Assembly (NCBI GenBank): GCA_034509425.1
Contig: JAVTVJ010000075.1
Location: 1 to 64,000 of the forward strand
Length of the DNA stretch: 64,000 nt
DNA from: Eopsaltria australis
Lineage: Eukaryota > Chordata > Aves > Passeriformes > Petroicidae
Reading direction: 5' to 3'
Below the pieces are notes generated by a model that was given only the letters and a program-made list of their open reading frames with translations, was not told the DNA's origin and searched no databases. This document shows, piece by piece, positions 42,336 to 53,655 of the stretch. The first letter of the stretch is position 1, and every line of letters begins with the position of its first letter. The position numbers and the translations under genes are program-made.

Positions 42336-42552
42336 CCCGAGGCGTAATTATTATGAGAGAGGCGACTGGCAGTACCTGTCGGTGCTAATGAACACTAATG
42401 GTCCTGACAAGCCCCACCCAGAGCCTGCCCCCACAGCCTGGGCCCTGGGCTCCTTCTCATTTCAGCTGGGGCTGTGCGGATCAGAGAAGAGGAAATCTGT
42501 GCAAGTAGAGATGAATACTTGCACAAGCCTTAAGACCTTAATTGGTATTTAG
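42336..42552 (+). other. Possible exon or conserved noncoding element
   Basis: A textbook-looking acceptor (pyrimidine run then TTTTTGCAG ending at 42335) is followed by a GC-richer, CpG-retaining block. The frame starting at 42337 stays open for 71 codons to a TAG at 42550-42552 and begins PRRNYYERGDWQYLSVL. I do not recognise the peptide. The middle is Pro/Ala-rich, and the block also carries TAATTATTATGA and GCTAATGAACACTAATGG, which look like homeodomain sites. So it could be a 3' terminal coding exon, a lncRNA exon or an enhancer. An open frame of this size is not rare in GC-richer DNA. Confidence 0.3.
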
Positions 42553-42621
42553 TTTTGATGGGAAAAGAACTGAATAATCTGTGTTGGGGTTTTCAGTTTC
42601 ATTCAAACCAAAATTTGTCTT

Positions 42622-43038
42622 TGTCCTGGTTTCACCTAGGGTAGAGGTAACTACTCCCCAGAAGAAGCTGCAGTGCTGTGTTTTGGACTCAGAATGGGAA
42701 TGGTGTTGTTTTAGCTAAGTTATCTTTATCCTAAGTCAAAAACATTTTTTTCCCTTGTCTTGTGCTCTGCCAGGGAGAAAGTTCACAAAAGAAACTGGGA
42801 GGGAGCATAGCTGGGATGGGTGACCTGAACTGACCAAAGGGATATTCCACACCATAGAACTTCATGCTTAGTATATAAACTGGGGGACTGACCTGGAAGG
42901 GGGCCAATCTGTGTTTGGGAAGGGGAGTCTGCTGTAGACGCCAGGTGGTGGAAATTGTATTGATTTTTCACCTTTTAATTGTCTTTATTTTTATTTTTAT
43001 TTACCATTACTACTGTATTTTAGAAAAAAAAAAAAAAA
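42622..43038 (+). mobile_element. LTR, bird ERVL-like, 3' truncated
   Basis: Starts TGTCCTGGTTTCACC and carries the family module CTGACCAAAGGGATATTCC and TTCATGCTTAG, then an intact TATA box TATATAAA (42872-42879) followed by CTGGGGG. It belongs to a relative of the LTRs at 23686 and 44621 but lies in the opposite orientation. The R-like TTTTAATTGTCTTTATT and ATTACTACTGTATTTTAG follow, and then an A15 run (43024-43038) stands where the usual U5 ending in ACA should be. No proviral genes flank it. The minus-strand frame at 42783-42971 is an artefact. Confidence 0.82.
42872..42879 (+). promoter_or_regulatory. LTR TATA box
   Basis: TATATAAA inside the plus-strand LTR at the position of the family's core promoter. 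It is better preserved than the equivalent sites in the two minus-strand LTRs (GTGTAAAG and ACATAGAG). Whether it fires is unknown. Confidence 0.6.
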
Positions 43039-44620
43039 TAGAAGAAAGGCCTTGAATGGATTGCTCTTTTCTCAGGGTATCTGCAAACATGGAGATACAG
43101 CCTTTCATTCAGACTGTAGCCCTAAAAATATAGTTTATTGGCTCAAATGCCATGCATGGAAACCAGGTGGTGAAGGCTTGGCTTTCAGCATAAAATACAG
43201 GGCTTGTGTCCTGGAATTGACATACAGCATGTTATATATACATGGTTTACAGACATCCAGTACTTACCAATGTTTTATATCTGTATATTATTCAGTGGCC
43301 CCAGGCCAACAGAAAAAATTCTAAATCCAGTGAGAATCCGAGTCAAAGATGTTGTTTCCACTTTTCTTTGTTCTACTCAGGAGCACCAAATATAGGCAAT
43401 ATTTACCCCTCTTCTTTTTTTTAAAGACCAAACTTCTTCAAAATATATTGTTTTTTCAATTATTTTTCTTCTATTATATATTCAGTATTTGGTACATATC
43501 AGTCTGTTTAATAATGAGTCAGCACACATAAGTAGCTTTCTGCTTTCAGTTTTTCTGTTACTCTGTGAATTACTTTATTACATTTGGACAAACCAAATAA
43601 TCCTGATCTGCCTGGGTTATGCAGAAAATTTTAAATGTTATGATATATTCTAATTTCTATTCTGTTCTTTTATTTCTTAGATAAGGAATAGAAAATGTGA
43701 TCACTAAGATTCAATATGTGAAAATGGGCTCTCCTTTCAAAGGAGTAACATTAAGGGATTTTGCATGTTGACCTTATGATCAGCATTTACAAGGTTTTTT
43801 TGCCTTTATAAAGACCTAAATAAACAATTTACAGAAATTAAAACAAACACAAAAATCCCAAACACATGAATGCACACATGTAAGAAATTCATTCTAGCCT
43901 ACCTGCTAAGCACAGCTACTCCATATTTGAAAGTGGAAGTAAAAGCGAACAGATGTACTGTTGTGGTGACATGGCTACACCAGGCTTCTGCCCTTGCACT
44001 TCAGTTAACACTGGGGTTAGTAAGCAGACTTTATGTTGCAGTCCTATGAAAATGAAATGTTATAATATGTTCTTGTTGAAAGATCCTCATTGGAAACTAT
44101 GCAACAAGCAGCCTCTATCTAGACCTTTTCTCCATCATATGCTTATCTCCGAATGTTTCATAAGCTACACCCTGCACAAAGGAATAAAACCATAGCCTTT
44201 TTAAAGTTATCAATTTAAAAATTTTCTTCTCTTTGAAGCCATTTTTCAGTATTGGGATATTTAATATTGAGGTTCTGAAAATTTTGAAATTATTTTACTT
44301 AGCAATTAAAACAATCATGAAAATATTTTGTAAGTGGATATGCAGTGGCTCAATATGTGTGACTTGTGTTTTATTTCTTAGATAGAATGGGCTTTATCTA
44401 TCTCACCTGAACCTATACCATGGGATTTTGTATGGGCCAGAAATGAAGCAAAAGACCCATTCAAGTCAGCCATCACACTCACCTAGATAGAGTGTCTGGT
44501 GCCACAGCACTCAAGGAGAAAAATGAACTACTCATCAAAGAGTAAATAAAAGTTCTGTTTCTTTGCCAGAGAGATAATGCAGGTGTAAAAATTACTGGCC
44601 ACCTAGCACATGTAATGAAT
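43039..44620. other. Noncoding stretch between two LTRs, no gene seen
   Basis: Four overlapping plus-strand frames between 43052 and 43531 and one at 43953-44195 (80 codons) have no recognisable motif and no retroviral resemblance, so the two flanking LTRs are not ends of one provirus. They are also in opposite orientation. Confidence 0.7.
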
Positions 44621-45176
44621 TGTTGTGGTTTAACTCCAGCCAGTAACTAAGCCCCCAGAATTGCTCCCTCACCTCCCCCATGCAGGGCTGGGGGAGAGAA
44701 CTGGAAGAGAAAAGTGAGAAAACCTGTGGGTTGGTATCAAGATGGCTTAATAAATAAAGCAAAGTCTGTACATGCAAGCAAAGCAAAACAAGAAATGAAT
44801 TCATCACTTCCCGTGGGCAGGCAGGTGTTCAGCCATCTCACACATAAACACCACCACTTCAAGTGTGCCCCTGTTCATCACTCTTCCCCCAGCTCTATGT
44901 ACTGAGCATGATGCCACACGTTTTGGAATGTCTCTTGGGTCATCTGCAGCCATCAATCCCAGCTCTTTCCCTGCTCAACTTCTTGTGCACCCCCAGCCTT
45001 CTTGCTGGTGTTGTGGAGCGAGAAGTTGAAATAGTCTTGAAGCTGTGCAAGCCCTGCTCAGGAGTAACTAAAGCATTCCTGAATTATTAGTGCTGCTTTG
45101 GTCATAAATCCGAAATATGGCCCTATGTTAGCTACTGTAAAGAAAATTAGCTCTATCTCAGCCAAATGCACTGCAA
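44621..45176 (-). mobile_element. Solo LTR, bird ERVL-like family
   Basis: On the minus strand it runs from TGCAGTGCATTTGGCTGAG through TTACAGTAGCTAACATAGGG, CATCATGCTCAGTACATAG, AGCTGGGGGAAGAG and ATGGCTGAACACCTGCCTGC to the end ...GGAGTTAAACCACAACA. It is about 555 bp and the same family as 23686-24237. A polyadenylation-like ATTTATTAAGCC lies before the 3' part. The TATA is decayed. GAAT occurs directly outside each edge (44617-44620 and 45177-45180), a weak candidate target-site duplication. No internal retroviral genes are present. Small frames at 44592-45090 are artefacts inside it. Confidence 0.88.
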
Positions 45177-48100
45177 GAATGTAATGCATAATAATATGTC
45201 AGTGATATTTACTTTAGAAAGTGAGTTTATGATTGGGTATCACATTTATCTGCTGTTCTCTTCAACTCTGGAATATGGTGACAATTCCAAAAAAGAAATA
45301 AATTGAAAGGATAGTAGAACAAACATTGCACTCATTAGGCAGAAAGAGTAATTTCTAATGAAAATAACAACCAAAAAATTTTTGAGAGATGAAGCAAAGT
45401 GTAAACAGAAAGACTGAAAACTTCCTTTTCTTTTAACCTAATTTGTGATTTTTTTTTTCTGCCAAAATTTACAAAGATCAGACTCAAGAAACTGCTTGAA
45501 AGCCAATTCAAAAAAATGGCTCTGTTCAACTCATCTATGAATCTTTGCTTTATTTTATGAAGAATTGTTATTTATCAGACAAAACTGAAGAGGAGGAATT
45601 TGTGAATCTCATTTGATGGCCTTGCAGTTTCTTTGGATGGTATTGGAGGTTAGCCATTGTATCATACTAGTTAGGTAAATTATATTAAAACTCAACTATT
45701 TTACAGGACCAGTTTCATGCTGGTGGAACTCTATTTTTCATACTTGTTATGCGGAGTTTACATCCTCACATCAGAAAAAAAGCCAAAAAAACCCTGTCAT
45801 TTATACTCCGCATTACAAATTAATCAATGATATATATATAGTGATGTCAGTAACCAAGAATTTGGTTTTAATAGTCTAGCTTTGATCCCATGATAAAACC
45901 AGACTGTCACTGATTGATTTCTGCTGTAAAAATATGAATGTTTAGGGGAAGAATTCAGAATAATTTTGGAAATAAAGATTCTGCTAGTAGATTTATATTC
46001 TTTTGCATCTGCTTGGGGGCATGCAGATATTTCTATGGTTTATTTATTTGATACTTCAAAATCAAATGAAAATGCATTCTCTGTATTCAGGCTTCCAGTT
46101 CTTCATTGCTAAAATGCATGAAATGTTCTCTAGTCTCTTTAGAACAGGTTTAAAAGAGAGGATGCTTAAATAATTTTCTAGTTTTTCTGTGTCTTTGTGA
46201 GAGAAACTTACTTATATCTGACTTAAAATCTAGAACCATTCAGTCTTGGACTGAATGAAGTGGACTTCTGTTACCTACTTGAATGTAGGAAAGGTAAATC
46301 AAATAGATTTCTTCCACAGTTATCCCTAATAATTTGAAAAATTTGGGCTCCTACTTCGGAAAAAAAGAAAATTTCTTTGCCATGGTCTCAACATTTCAAA
46401 AGAAATGCAGCTGTCCACTCTTTCAGGCATTCTCAAGTGCTAGAGAGCAACTCCGTGACATCTCAGTTCAGCTTCCTGTGTGACACAGCTTAGCTCCCCT
46501 CCATAACCCTCCCGACCTGTTTTTCATCATGAACAACCAGACAACAAAAGTTTAAACAAGAAACCACGAGTGCAAGATTTTCAGCCCTGCCAGCTGGGAT
46601 TTTCACACGGTTTCCCCTGAAAACATGCTTAATATTTTGAAGAAGTTCTGGGCTCTGAGAATTTATCATAGTCTGGGTTGAAAAAATAATTTCCAGAGTC
46701 TGAATCTTTGTAGTTCCAGATCATGTTAGCAGCAAAAATGTTACTGGGTTTTGTCCTGTACAAAACACTGTTTTCTTCTTGTACGTTATGATATCAGCAG
46801 TTACCTCAGTAACCGTAGTGATGAATAATAATTTTTGGTACTTTTAAATGTATATTCCCATACTTCCTATGCATTACTTAACCATCAGATGTCTGTATCT
46901 GAGGCTGTCATTAGCAGATGAAAAATTGAAGCAATGAGGCATAGATTCACCCCTATTATATGTTGATGCAGTCATTTAAGTTAAAAACAGGTACCTGTTA
47001 CAGAGAGCAGAGAACTGGATTCTTCTAGAGGTGATACAGTCCTTAACTTGCCCAAACTGCAGTTAAGTGCTTCAAACGCAAGGAAGGATGAAATGGAGTA
47101 CTAAATATCAAGTCACTTGATTATCCTTTAATTCTCAAAGCACTACAGAAGATATGTAGCTAATCTCATTGTCTTCCTTTTTCTTCCACAGGTCATTCAT
47201 TCAGAGGAAAAAGATTCAGATATGGATGGGACAGTCCTGTCAAAGCTGAGGCTTCCATATTGCAGGCAAGACATATTTTAATGATAGCCTCTCAAACCCC
47301 AAATTTGCAGAATCTAAAATGACAATACATCTGGTAGTGAAAAGTAAATCCCTCTTTACATCTAAAACTAATACCTAAGCAGCAAAAATAATTTTTAAAA
47401 GGGCCTTTTAATTATTCTCCATAGGAACCTTTTCTTTTAGGATCACCATATGTACCCCATTACACAGTGATCTCACTTTAAATTTGGATGACACGTTAAG
47501 GTCTTACTATTCTGGATCGCAAAGGGATGGATTAAAATGCCATGTGTTTTACTATTTATGTTTCCTTGGCAATTAAAAAAACAGCAACACACCGTGCCAT
47601 TAACAGTGATTAGTACTAAGGTCACTTAAAATAAAATGCAGCTCAGAAGTATAACTGGATAGGAGTTTGCAAATTTCAGACCTGTTGGCTGCTGCCATCT
47701 TAGCATGAATTAAATGGTCACTTACTAAGACAATACCAGAAATTCTGTCTTCTGTTTGCCATTAGGTTCCTTCATCTTCCACTTAACTTGCAATTATAGG
47801 CTTTAATAGCTGACATTAGTTAAGATTTTGGTCAATCTATACAACACCAATACTTGAAGATAAGGTCCCTGGGTTAATCAGATGGAAATAATTTCTGGAA
47901 GTTCCAGATAATCAAATTTGTACATGCAATCCAGTGATTATATTGCCATAGTAAGTTTTAGAGCAGATGTCTGATGCCATAGAAACCTCTTTATAGCAGA
48001 ATTTAAATCGCTCTTGTTCAGTAATGACATAGGTTATTAAAACACAATTTTTGTGGTGACCTAATTAAAGCATTCTATCAAAAACAATCAAAGCGACCAC

Positions 48101-48397
48101 TCTTTCATTGATGAGATTTTCCAACCTCTAAATGCAGCCCTGATGAATGCACAGCATGAAAAATGGATAAAATTATGATTTCTGCTGAGAAATTAGCCTT
48201 CAGCACTTGTTAATAAAGGAAAATAGGAATTTACACACCAACACGTAAACTTTGTGAGTGTGGACTCTCTTCTATTGCCTTTTTCATCAGGTAAAGTACA
48301 CTGTTATAACTATCACCCTGGGAATGTTATTAAACAATTCTAGGGTGAGAATTATAAGATATTTTCGTTTTGGAAGCCTAAGAGTTAGACCATGGGC
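45177..48397. other. Noncoding stretch with one hairpin and a CpG-retaining block
   Basis: No gene recognised and no frame above 65 codons. Contents: an inverted repeat at 45744-45818 (listed separately), a short TA run near 45830, and a block at about 46430-46640 that keeps CpGs (CTCCGTGAC, CCCGACC, CCACGAG, CACACGG) and might be constrained. 47690-48260 has AT-rich enhancer-like texture without a definite motif. Confidence 0.6.
45744..45818. repeat. Imperfect inverted repeat (17-bp arms, 41-nt loop)
   Basis: The left arm TTGTTATGCGGAGTTTA (45744-45760) and right arm TATACTCCGCATTACAA (45802-45818) are reverse complements except for two T:T positions. The core ATGCGGAGT/ACTCCGCAT is perfect over 9 bp and contains a CpG, so it is not AT-rich chance pairing. 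The loop is A-rich. It could be a small hairpin RNA, a remnant of a short inverted-repeat element, or coincidence. Confidence 0.55.
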
Positions 48398-48514
48398 TCT
48401 TACTAATCTAGCTATCTGTCCCCTGGGTAACTAACCTAGCCAAATGTCCCCTGGGTAACTAACCCAACCAAATGTCCCCTGGGTAACTAACCTAGCTGTC
48501 TGTCTCCTGGGTAA
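48398..48514 (+). repeat. 28-bp minisatellite, about 4 copies
   Basis: The unit TGTCCCCTGGGTAACTAACC plus CTAGCCAAA-type spacer starts at 48417, 48445, 48473 and 48501 (the last partial), with a degenerate half unit before the first. Copies differ by a few bases: the spacer ends in CCAAA, CCAAA, then GCTGTC. Low divergence suggests a fairly recent or homogenised expansion. Confidence 0.92.
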
Positions 48515-51500
48515 ACTGTGATTCCCTGCAGCCCTGACAGAATTTTGTTAAACACACTCTTGGCTTTTCTGCAGGTACTGAGTGCAGTTCTGAATGCTGC
48601 TACTCAGTGGAAGATTCACTATGCATCTAGAAGCAGCAGTAATGTTTACTTGGTTCTTTCAGATTTGGATTTATTGCCCAGGCACAAAATAGGATTCTCC
48701 TCACAATGCTTCAACAGAAGAGATCCTAGTCAATCCAAAAAGATCACTGTAAGTTGACATTAACACTCTGCCTTCCAAACTATTTTCTGAAGCTGTATTT
48801 TCTTAAGTTGATCATTATTGCTAACAAGCCTAAGAGAAACTGTGGTACCCACATTACCTTGTGAATACAATTAACAAAATCTGTCAGAATATTTGAAAAT
48901 TAATTTAGATTAAATTATTAATCTAAAGAAATTGCAAAATTCCAGTTCATGTAATGGATCTTACTTCACACAATTATGTGTAGGATATGCCACTGATTGT
49001 AGATAACACTGTTCTATATTTCTTTCCTAATTTTATTCCTAAATAAGATAGTGAGGAAAAGATTTCTCAAGGCCTATGACTAAATATTTTTAGGCTTTTA
49101 ATAACACTTGCACTACAGCTGGTAAATCTTAGTTTAAAATATATTGTAGTTCTGAAAGTTATCTATTCCATCTAAAAGATGTGTAGGAAACCAAAAAGAA
49201 AAAAATAAACTAGTGATGAAAAAACTCCCATCATTATTCTTTTCTTAGAAAATGTACTCTGTTCTTACACTTCAAAGATCTCAGAGTAATTTTACAGTCC
49301 TTCCATCTCTCCTGTCTGATGCTGAGTGACACACCTCAGTTTTCCTGTACATATCTAAACTGGGGTGTAAATTTACCACTCAAAAGGCAGTAGTCTCACC
49401 CACACATCCCAGGAGGGATGGACAGTAACACAAACTGTACCCCAAGCCATGAGTTAACATTCTCTAGGAGAGCACTACCTGCCAAGGAGCAGGAACAGCC
49501 CAGTCTGTGTGCCCGTACTTGAAGAGCAGGGACTAATGATGGCCAATGCTCAGGCCTCTGCCTCATTGTGCTTTATCTGCTCATACAGACATAGCCACTA
49601 AGGCTATATGAGCCCTGGAAATATCGGAATGGAATCAACAGAATAATCTTTAAAGCTACAGGGATTCATTCACTCCCCAGAACACATGGTCTCTGGATAT
49701 TTGCATCACAGTAACAAAAGAACAAGCAGGTTAGTCTAAGCCCAATGAGATTACTCCCACCTAATATTCTGAGCTAATTTTTACTCTTCTATTTTCTTTA
49801 ATTTTTAACTTTTTATTTTGGTACAGCTCTTATATTAACATGCTATTCTCTTAGTATGATAAGAAGTGGGTCTATCTGGAACCTTGGGGAATAGAGCAAC
49901 TATGAACCCCTGTAACTGAAATGCTAATCAACTCTTAAAGCATCTAATTTTTATTAAAATTAAAGAGAAGAGTAATTAATTTATTGGAAAATTAGAGCAA
50001 TTGAAAAATTGGAACTAACATGGTTTTGAGAGAGGTGATAATTTTTCTGAGTTTATATTCAGCACTGGACCAAAAAAAAGTTGAACTTACTTGCACACAA
50101 AGAAAAATACAATTGATGTGGCTGCACCTGTATCTTACAGTAGGTGAACAGAGAGCAACTGAACAGATTGTGCATGCGCTGCATGTTTTCAAGATACTGC
50201 CATGTTGTTTAATTCTTCTATGACATCTTGTATAGATATTTCATACACCACCACATCAATTGCAAGCTAGCTAACATCTCATTGAGAGTTTTGTAAAAGG
50301 TTCAAGGTCAAAAAGAATTATTCTGCATATATTCATTTTTTTCTACAAGGTGGCTTCTCTCTGACATAGCTTTTTAAAAGCTGCTTGTAAAACATCAATG
50401 CAATGCTCAGGAGGCATTCAAAATGCCAACTGGCCAAAACTGTCTCTTTCCAACATCAGTTTTACATTAGACTTGAAAACTGGTTTAAGGGCATTTTTGT
50501 TTGTCCGGGGCTTGGTTTTCTTTGTTTCACAGAGAGGCAACCATACTGGTTCATGCTATAAATTAACAGAGAAGGCCTTGAGAATCCAAACAGCATTCCC
50601 ACTCTGGACTAATGGGGAAAATGACAGCTAGAATAAAAATGTATGAACTTTCTGTCCATGTGTGCAAACTCAGTCCCTTTATGCCTTTGGTTAGTTCATA
50701 ACATATTGCGGGGGGGCGGGGGGAAAGGTTGTTTTTGGAGGTAATTTTATTTGCATCCACTACCTCAGACACTTTTAGACCCACACATTGCAGTGTGCTG
50801 TATGACACCCCAAAGAGATAAAGTAGGTTTCCAGACCCTTGTACCTGCAATCTACTTAGTTATTTCTGAAAATAAAGCAGCTCCATATGAGCAGAGCACT
50901 CTTGGGAATAATCCATAATGAAGTCTATGTCTGACATCACCAGCTGCAGCTGACACACACACCTGAGCTGGAACAAGACAAGCAGCATGTAGCTCATTTG
51001 AAAAGCCCTCGGAAGGAGGTGATTGCCTTCCCTGATGTCTTTCCTTGTGTTTTCAGGAAAAAGGCTTGGATATCCCTGTGTTCTGAGCAAGCAACACAGA
51101 AAGAATGCACTAAGAGAAAAATGTTGCTGCACAGATATCCAAAACAATAAAGTATGTAATGGTTATATTGCCATGGAACAATGAGAAAAAAAATCTTTAA
51201 AAGTTTTCAGTATGGTTTTGTCATTTGACTTTTGGTCACTACTTTACTGCTGTCCTTTAGCCCAGGCATTTTATTCCAGTATATCATATTTTGTGATGTT
51301 TATCACTCTTAAAACTAACTTCTGTACATAGTTATTTTGAGGAGCAGTACATTTCATTAGCATATTATAGGAAAAAGCTGAATTTTAAAATTTTAAGGAA
51401 AAGTATGAAATAGAAACTTTAGACTTTTTTTTATCACTTTTCTTCAGAAAGAACCTTTAGACATTTATGGACTAAAATGGGAAGTAGAAGATGCAATATC

Positions 51501-53550
51501 TCAAAATTTATTCTCTGAAAACTCTGACCTTCCTTCCTCTCCTTTGCATATTTTTTACTAAAAAAATAAACATATAGTAGTTAATAATTATTAGCAATAT
51601 GCATATAATTAAAACCCCCCCACATTTTGTTGAAATTTAAGGAGAAGATCACTATCAGTAAAGATACTATCAGTATCACTAAGTCTTGAAAGAACTAAAA
51701 AGTTTTGATGTCATACTTCTACACTTTGATGTATTACATTTCAATTTTCCAGTCCAAAACAAGTTTTTAGCTTTGAAATTTAAAACAGTCCATTAGATTA
51801 GAACAAATATCTTTGCAGTACTTTATGGAGTTCTTCCTTTTTTTTTCCCCATCCTTAAGTCCCATGCAAGGATATTAATGACCACAGGAGATATGAAGAA
51901 CTGGGGAATCTCCTTCAAGGTCTCCAATTAGCACCCTGCATTTTAAAACTCTGTTAGTAGAACATCATGGTTTACTCATGGCTAATAATTATATGAAAAA
52001 TTATTGTAGCTATCCTGTAAAATTACTTCAAAGGTTTTTATCTCTAGTGAACAGCATTTTCTCGAGATGGATTTTTATGCTCACTTTGCACATATATATA
52101 TGGAAAAAAATCTAGAGCAAAATCTACTTTAGCTATTTAGCTTACAATAGTAAAATATTTGTATGATGCACAATATCTGTTTATCTGGGTGCAGAATAAT
52201 CCTTCCTCATACTTGTTCTTAAGTCTTGCAAATTGTGCACGAGAAAAGGTGTGCAATTAAGCTGTTAGGCCCTCTTCCCTAATGTTATTAATTCAAGTTA
52301 GTTGAGAAGCAAATGGTGCATCTCTTTTTTTTTTTTCTCTGTCCACGTTACAAATGGTCTGTATAGCACCTGTGGGCAAGTTTGGCATATGTATCTATCT
52401 GCTGATACCCACATAACATGTGCCTTGCACTACATAAATTACTAATAAATAGTAGGTCAGGTTGACCAATAAATTCCAGCTGCTTTGTACTACTCTGTTC
52501 AATATAAACCAGCTGTATGCAAGTCTCATCTGGCTGATTCAGATGGATTTACAGTTATTTTGGCTTGGCAACACCACACAAATCAATCCATATATATTGA
52601 TGAGACTTGGTCAATACCTCCTCTGAAACCACGCAAAATGCATACAAAAATCTAACCTTTCAACAATTATTTTAAACATCCACTTTAAGAATCTGAATCT
52701 GAAGAGATAAGGTCACATTAGTAAAGATAGCCAGTAAAGGTTAACCATTTAAATCATACATCTGTAAGAAGTTAAAATACACTACAGCAATTAAACTCAT
52801 GAATATAGGTCAGCACTCTAATCCCATGTCTGGTTTAATCTGATCTACAGAAAGGACAACTTTTAAACATTTTTTTTCCAGTGCAAGTTCAATGGGAAAT
52901 CAAAATATCTGAAAAAAGGATGAAATCTATTTTGCTAACAAAACAAACCTCATCAGAAACAATCTTGTAAATGATCTGTAGCTTAAAAACTTATTTCTGC
53001 CTATTCCTGGAAAGAATCTTCATAAGATCAGAGGCCTTTTAAAAAGCAGAAATGTCCAACATCTGTTTCTGTGTTTCATGAAGGCAAGACAAAGATAAAT
53101 TAATGCCATATGTGGAGCAATATGATTCAAAAATCCAGATTTGTTGGAATTTCCAAAAATAGGTTTCCAGGTTTGTATAATAAATAAAATCAAAGATAAA
53201 GGATTTTTTTAGTACTTATCCTAAAAAATTAAGAAATTCCTCAATCAAAAAATAGAAAAGTATGGTTTATATATCATTCAAAATTTCTTTAACATTTAAG
53301 GAAGAGAACTGTGGTGTAACATAAAAGAGTCTTAAAAGAATCATGCAATGAAAGTATTTAGACTGAATGATGTCTTAGAAGAATCAAGACAAAGTAACAT
53401 ATGAATATTGCCATTTGCCTTTGGCATTTGTATTTTTGTTTGTTTTAGAAAGACCATAGTCTTTCAAAAACCTCTTCTGTCAGGAAAGATTATGTCCTAG
53501 AAAGGTTATGTCCTATGCTGTGGCTTGTAAAATTTTCTTTTCTTTTGCAG
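48515..53550. other. Noncoding stretch, no gene recognised
   Basis: Includes a G-run GGGGGGGCGGGGGG at 50710-50723 and a T12 run at 52325. On the minus strand 51147-50563 is one frame of about 195 codons broken by a single stop (TAA at about 50860). It needs a non-ATG start after the stop and matches no family I know, so I do not call a gene. A GC-richer patch at about 49280-49640 is unclassified. Confidence 0.6.
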
Positions 53551-53655
53551 GGGAATCTTCGTTTGACTATTCCCATGAAGAAAGAAACAAACACATATCA
53601 TGGGCTCCTGTCACTTTTCATGAACAATCAGGTTACAGGGTGCAGACAAAGCAAG
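53551..53655 (+). other. Possible short exon
   Basis: TTTTCTTTTCTTTTGCAG ends at 53550 (a good acceptor), and AAG|GTGATG (a good donor) follows the base at 53655. The enclosed 105 bp equals 35 codons, and the in-phase frame GNLRLTIPMKKETNTY... has no stop. A second frame (beginning GESSFDYSHEERNKH) is also open through the segment and continues to 53831. I recognise neither peptide. Splice-like pairs occur by chance in 64 kb, so this is a candidate only; it could also be a lncRNA exon. Confidence 0.22.

Noticed and set aside
42622..45176. One provirus bounded by the LTRs at 42622 and 44621
   Set aside because: The LTRs are in opposite orientation, of different subfamilies, and the 1.6 kb between them has no retroviral sequence.
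48398..48514. CRISPR array
   Set aside because: Units are head-to-tail without unique spacers and the host is a vertebrate; it is a minisatellite.
50710..50723. G-run as a G-quadruplex
   Set aside because: One run interrupted by a single C, without four separated G tracts at normal spacing; weak.
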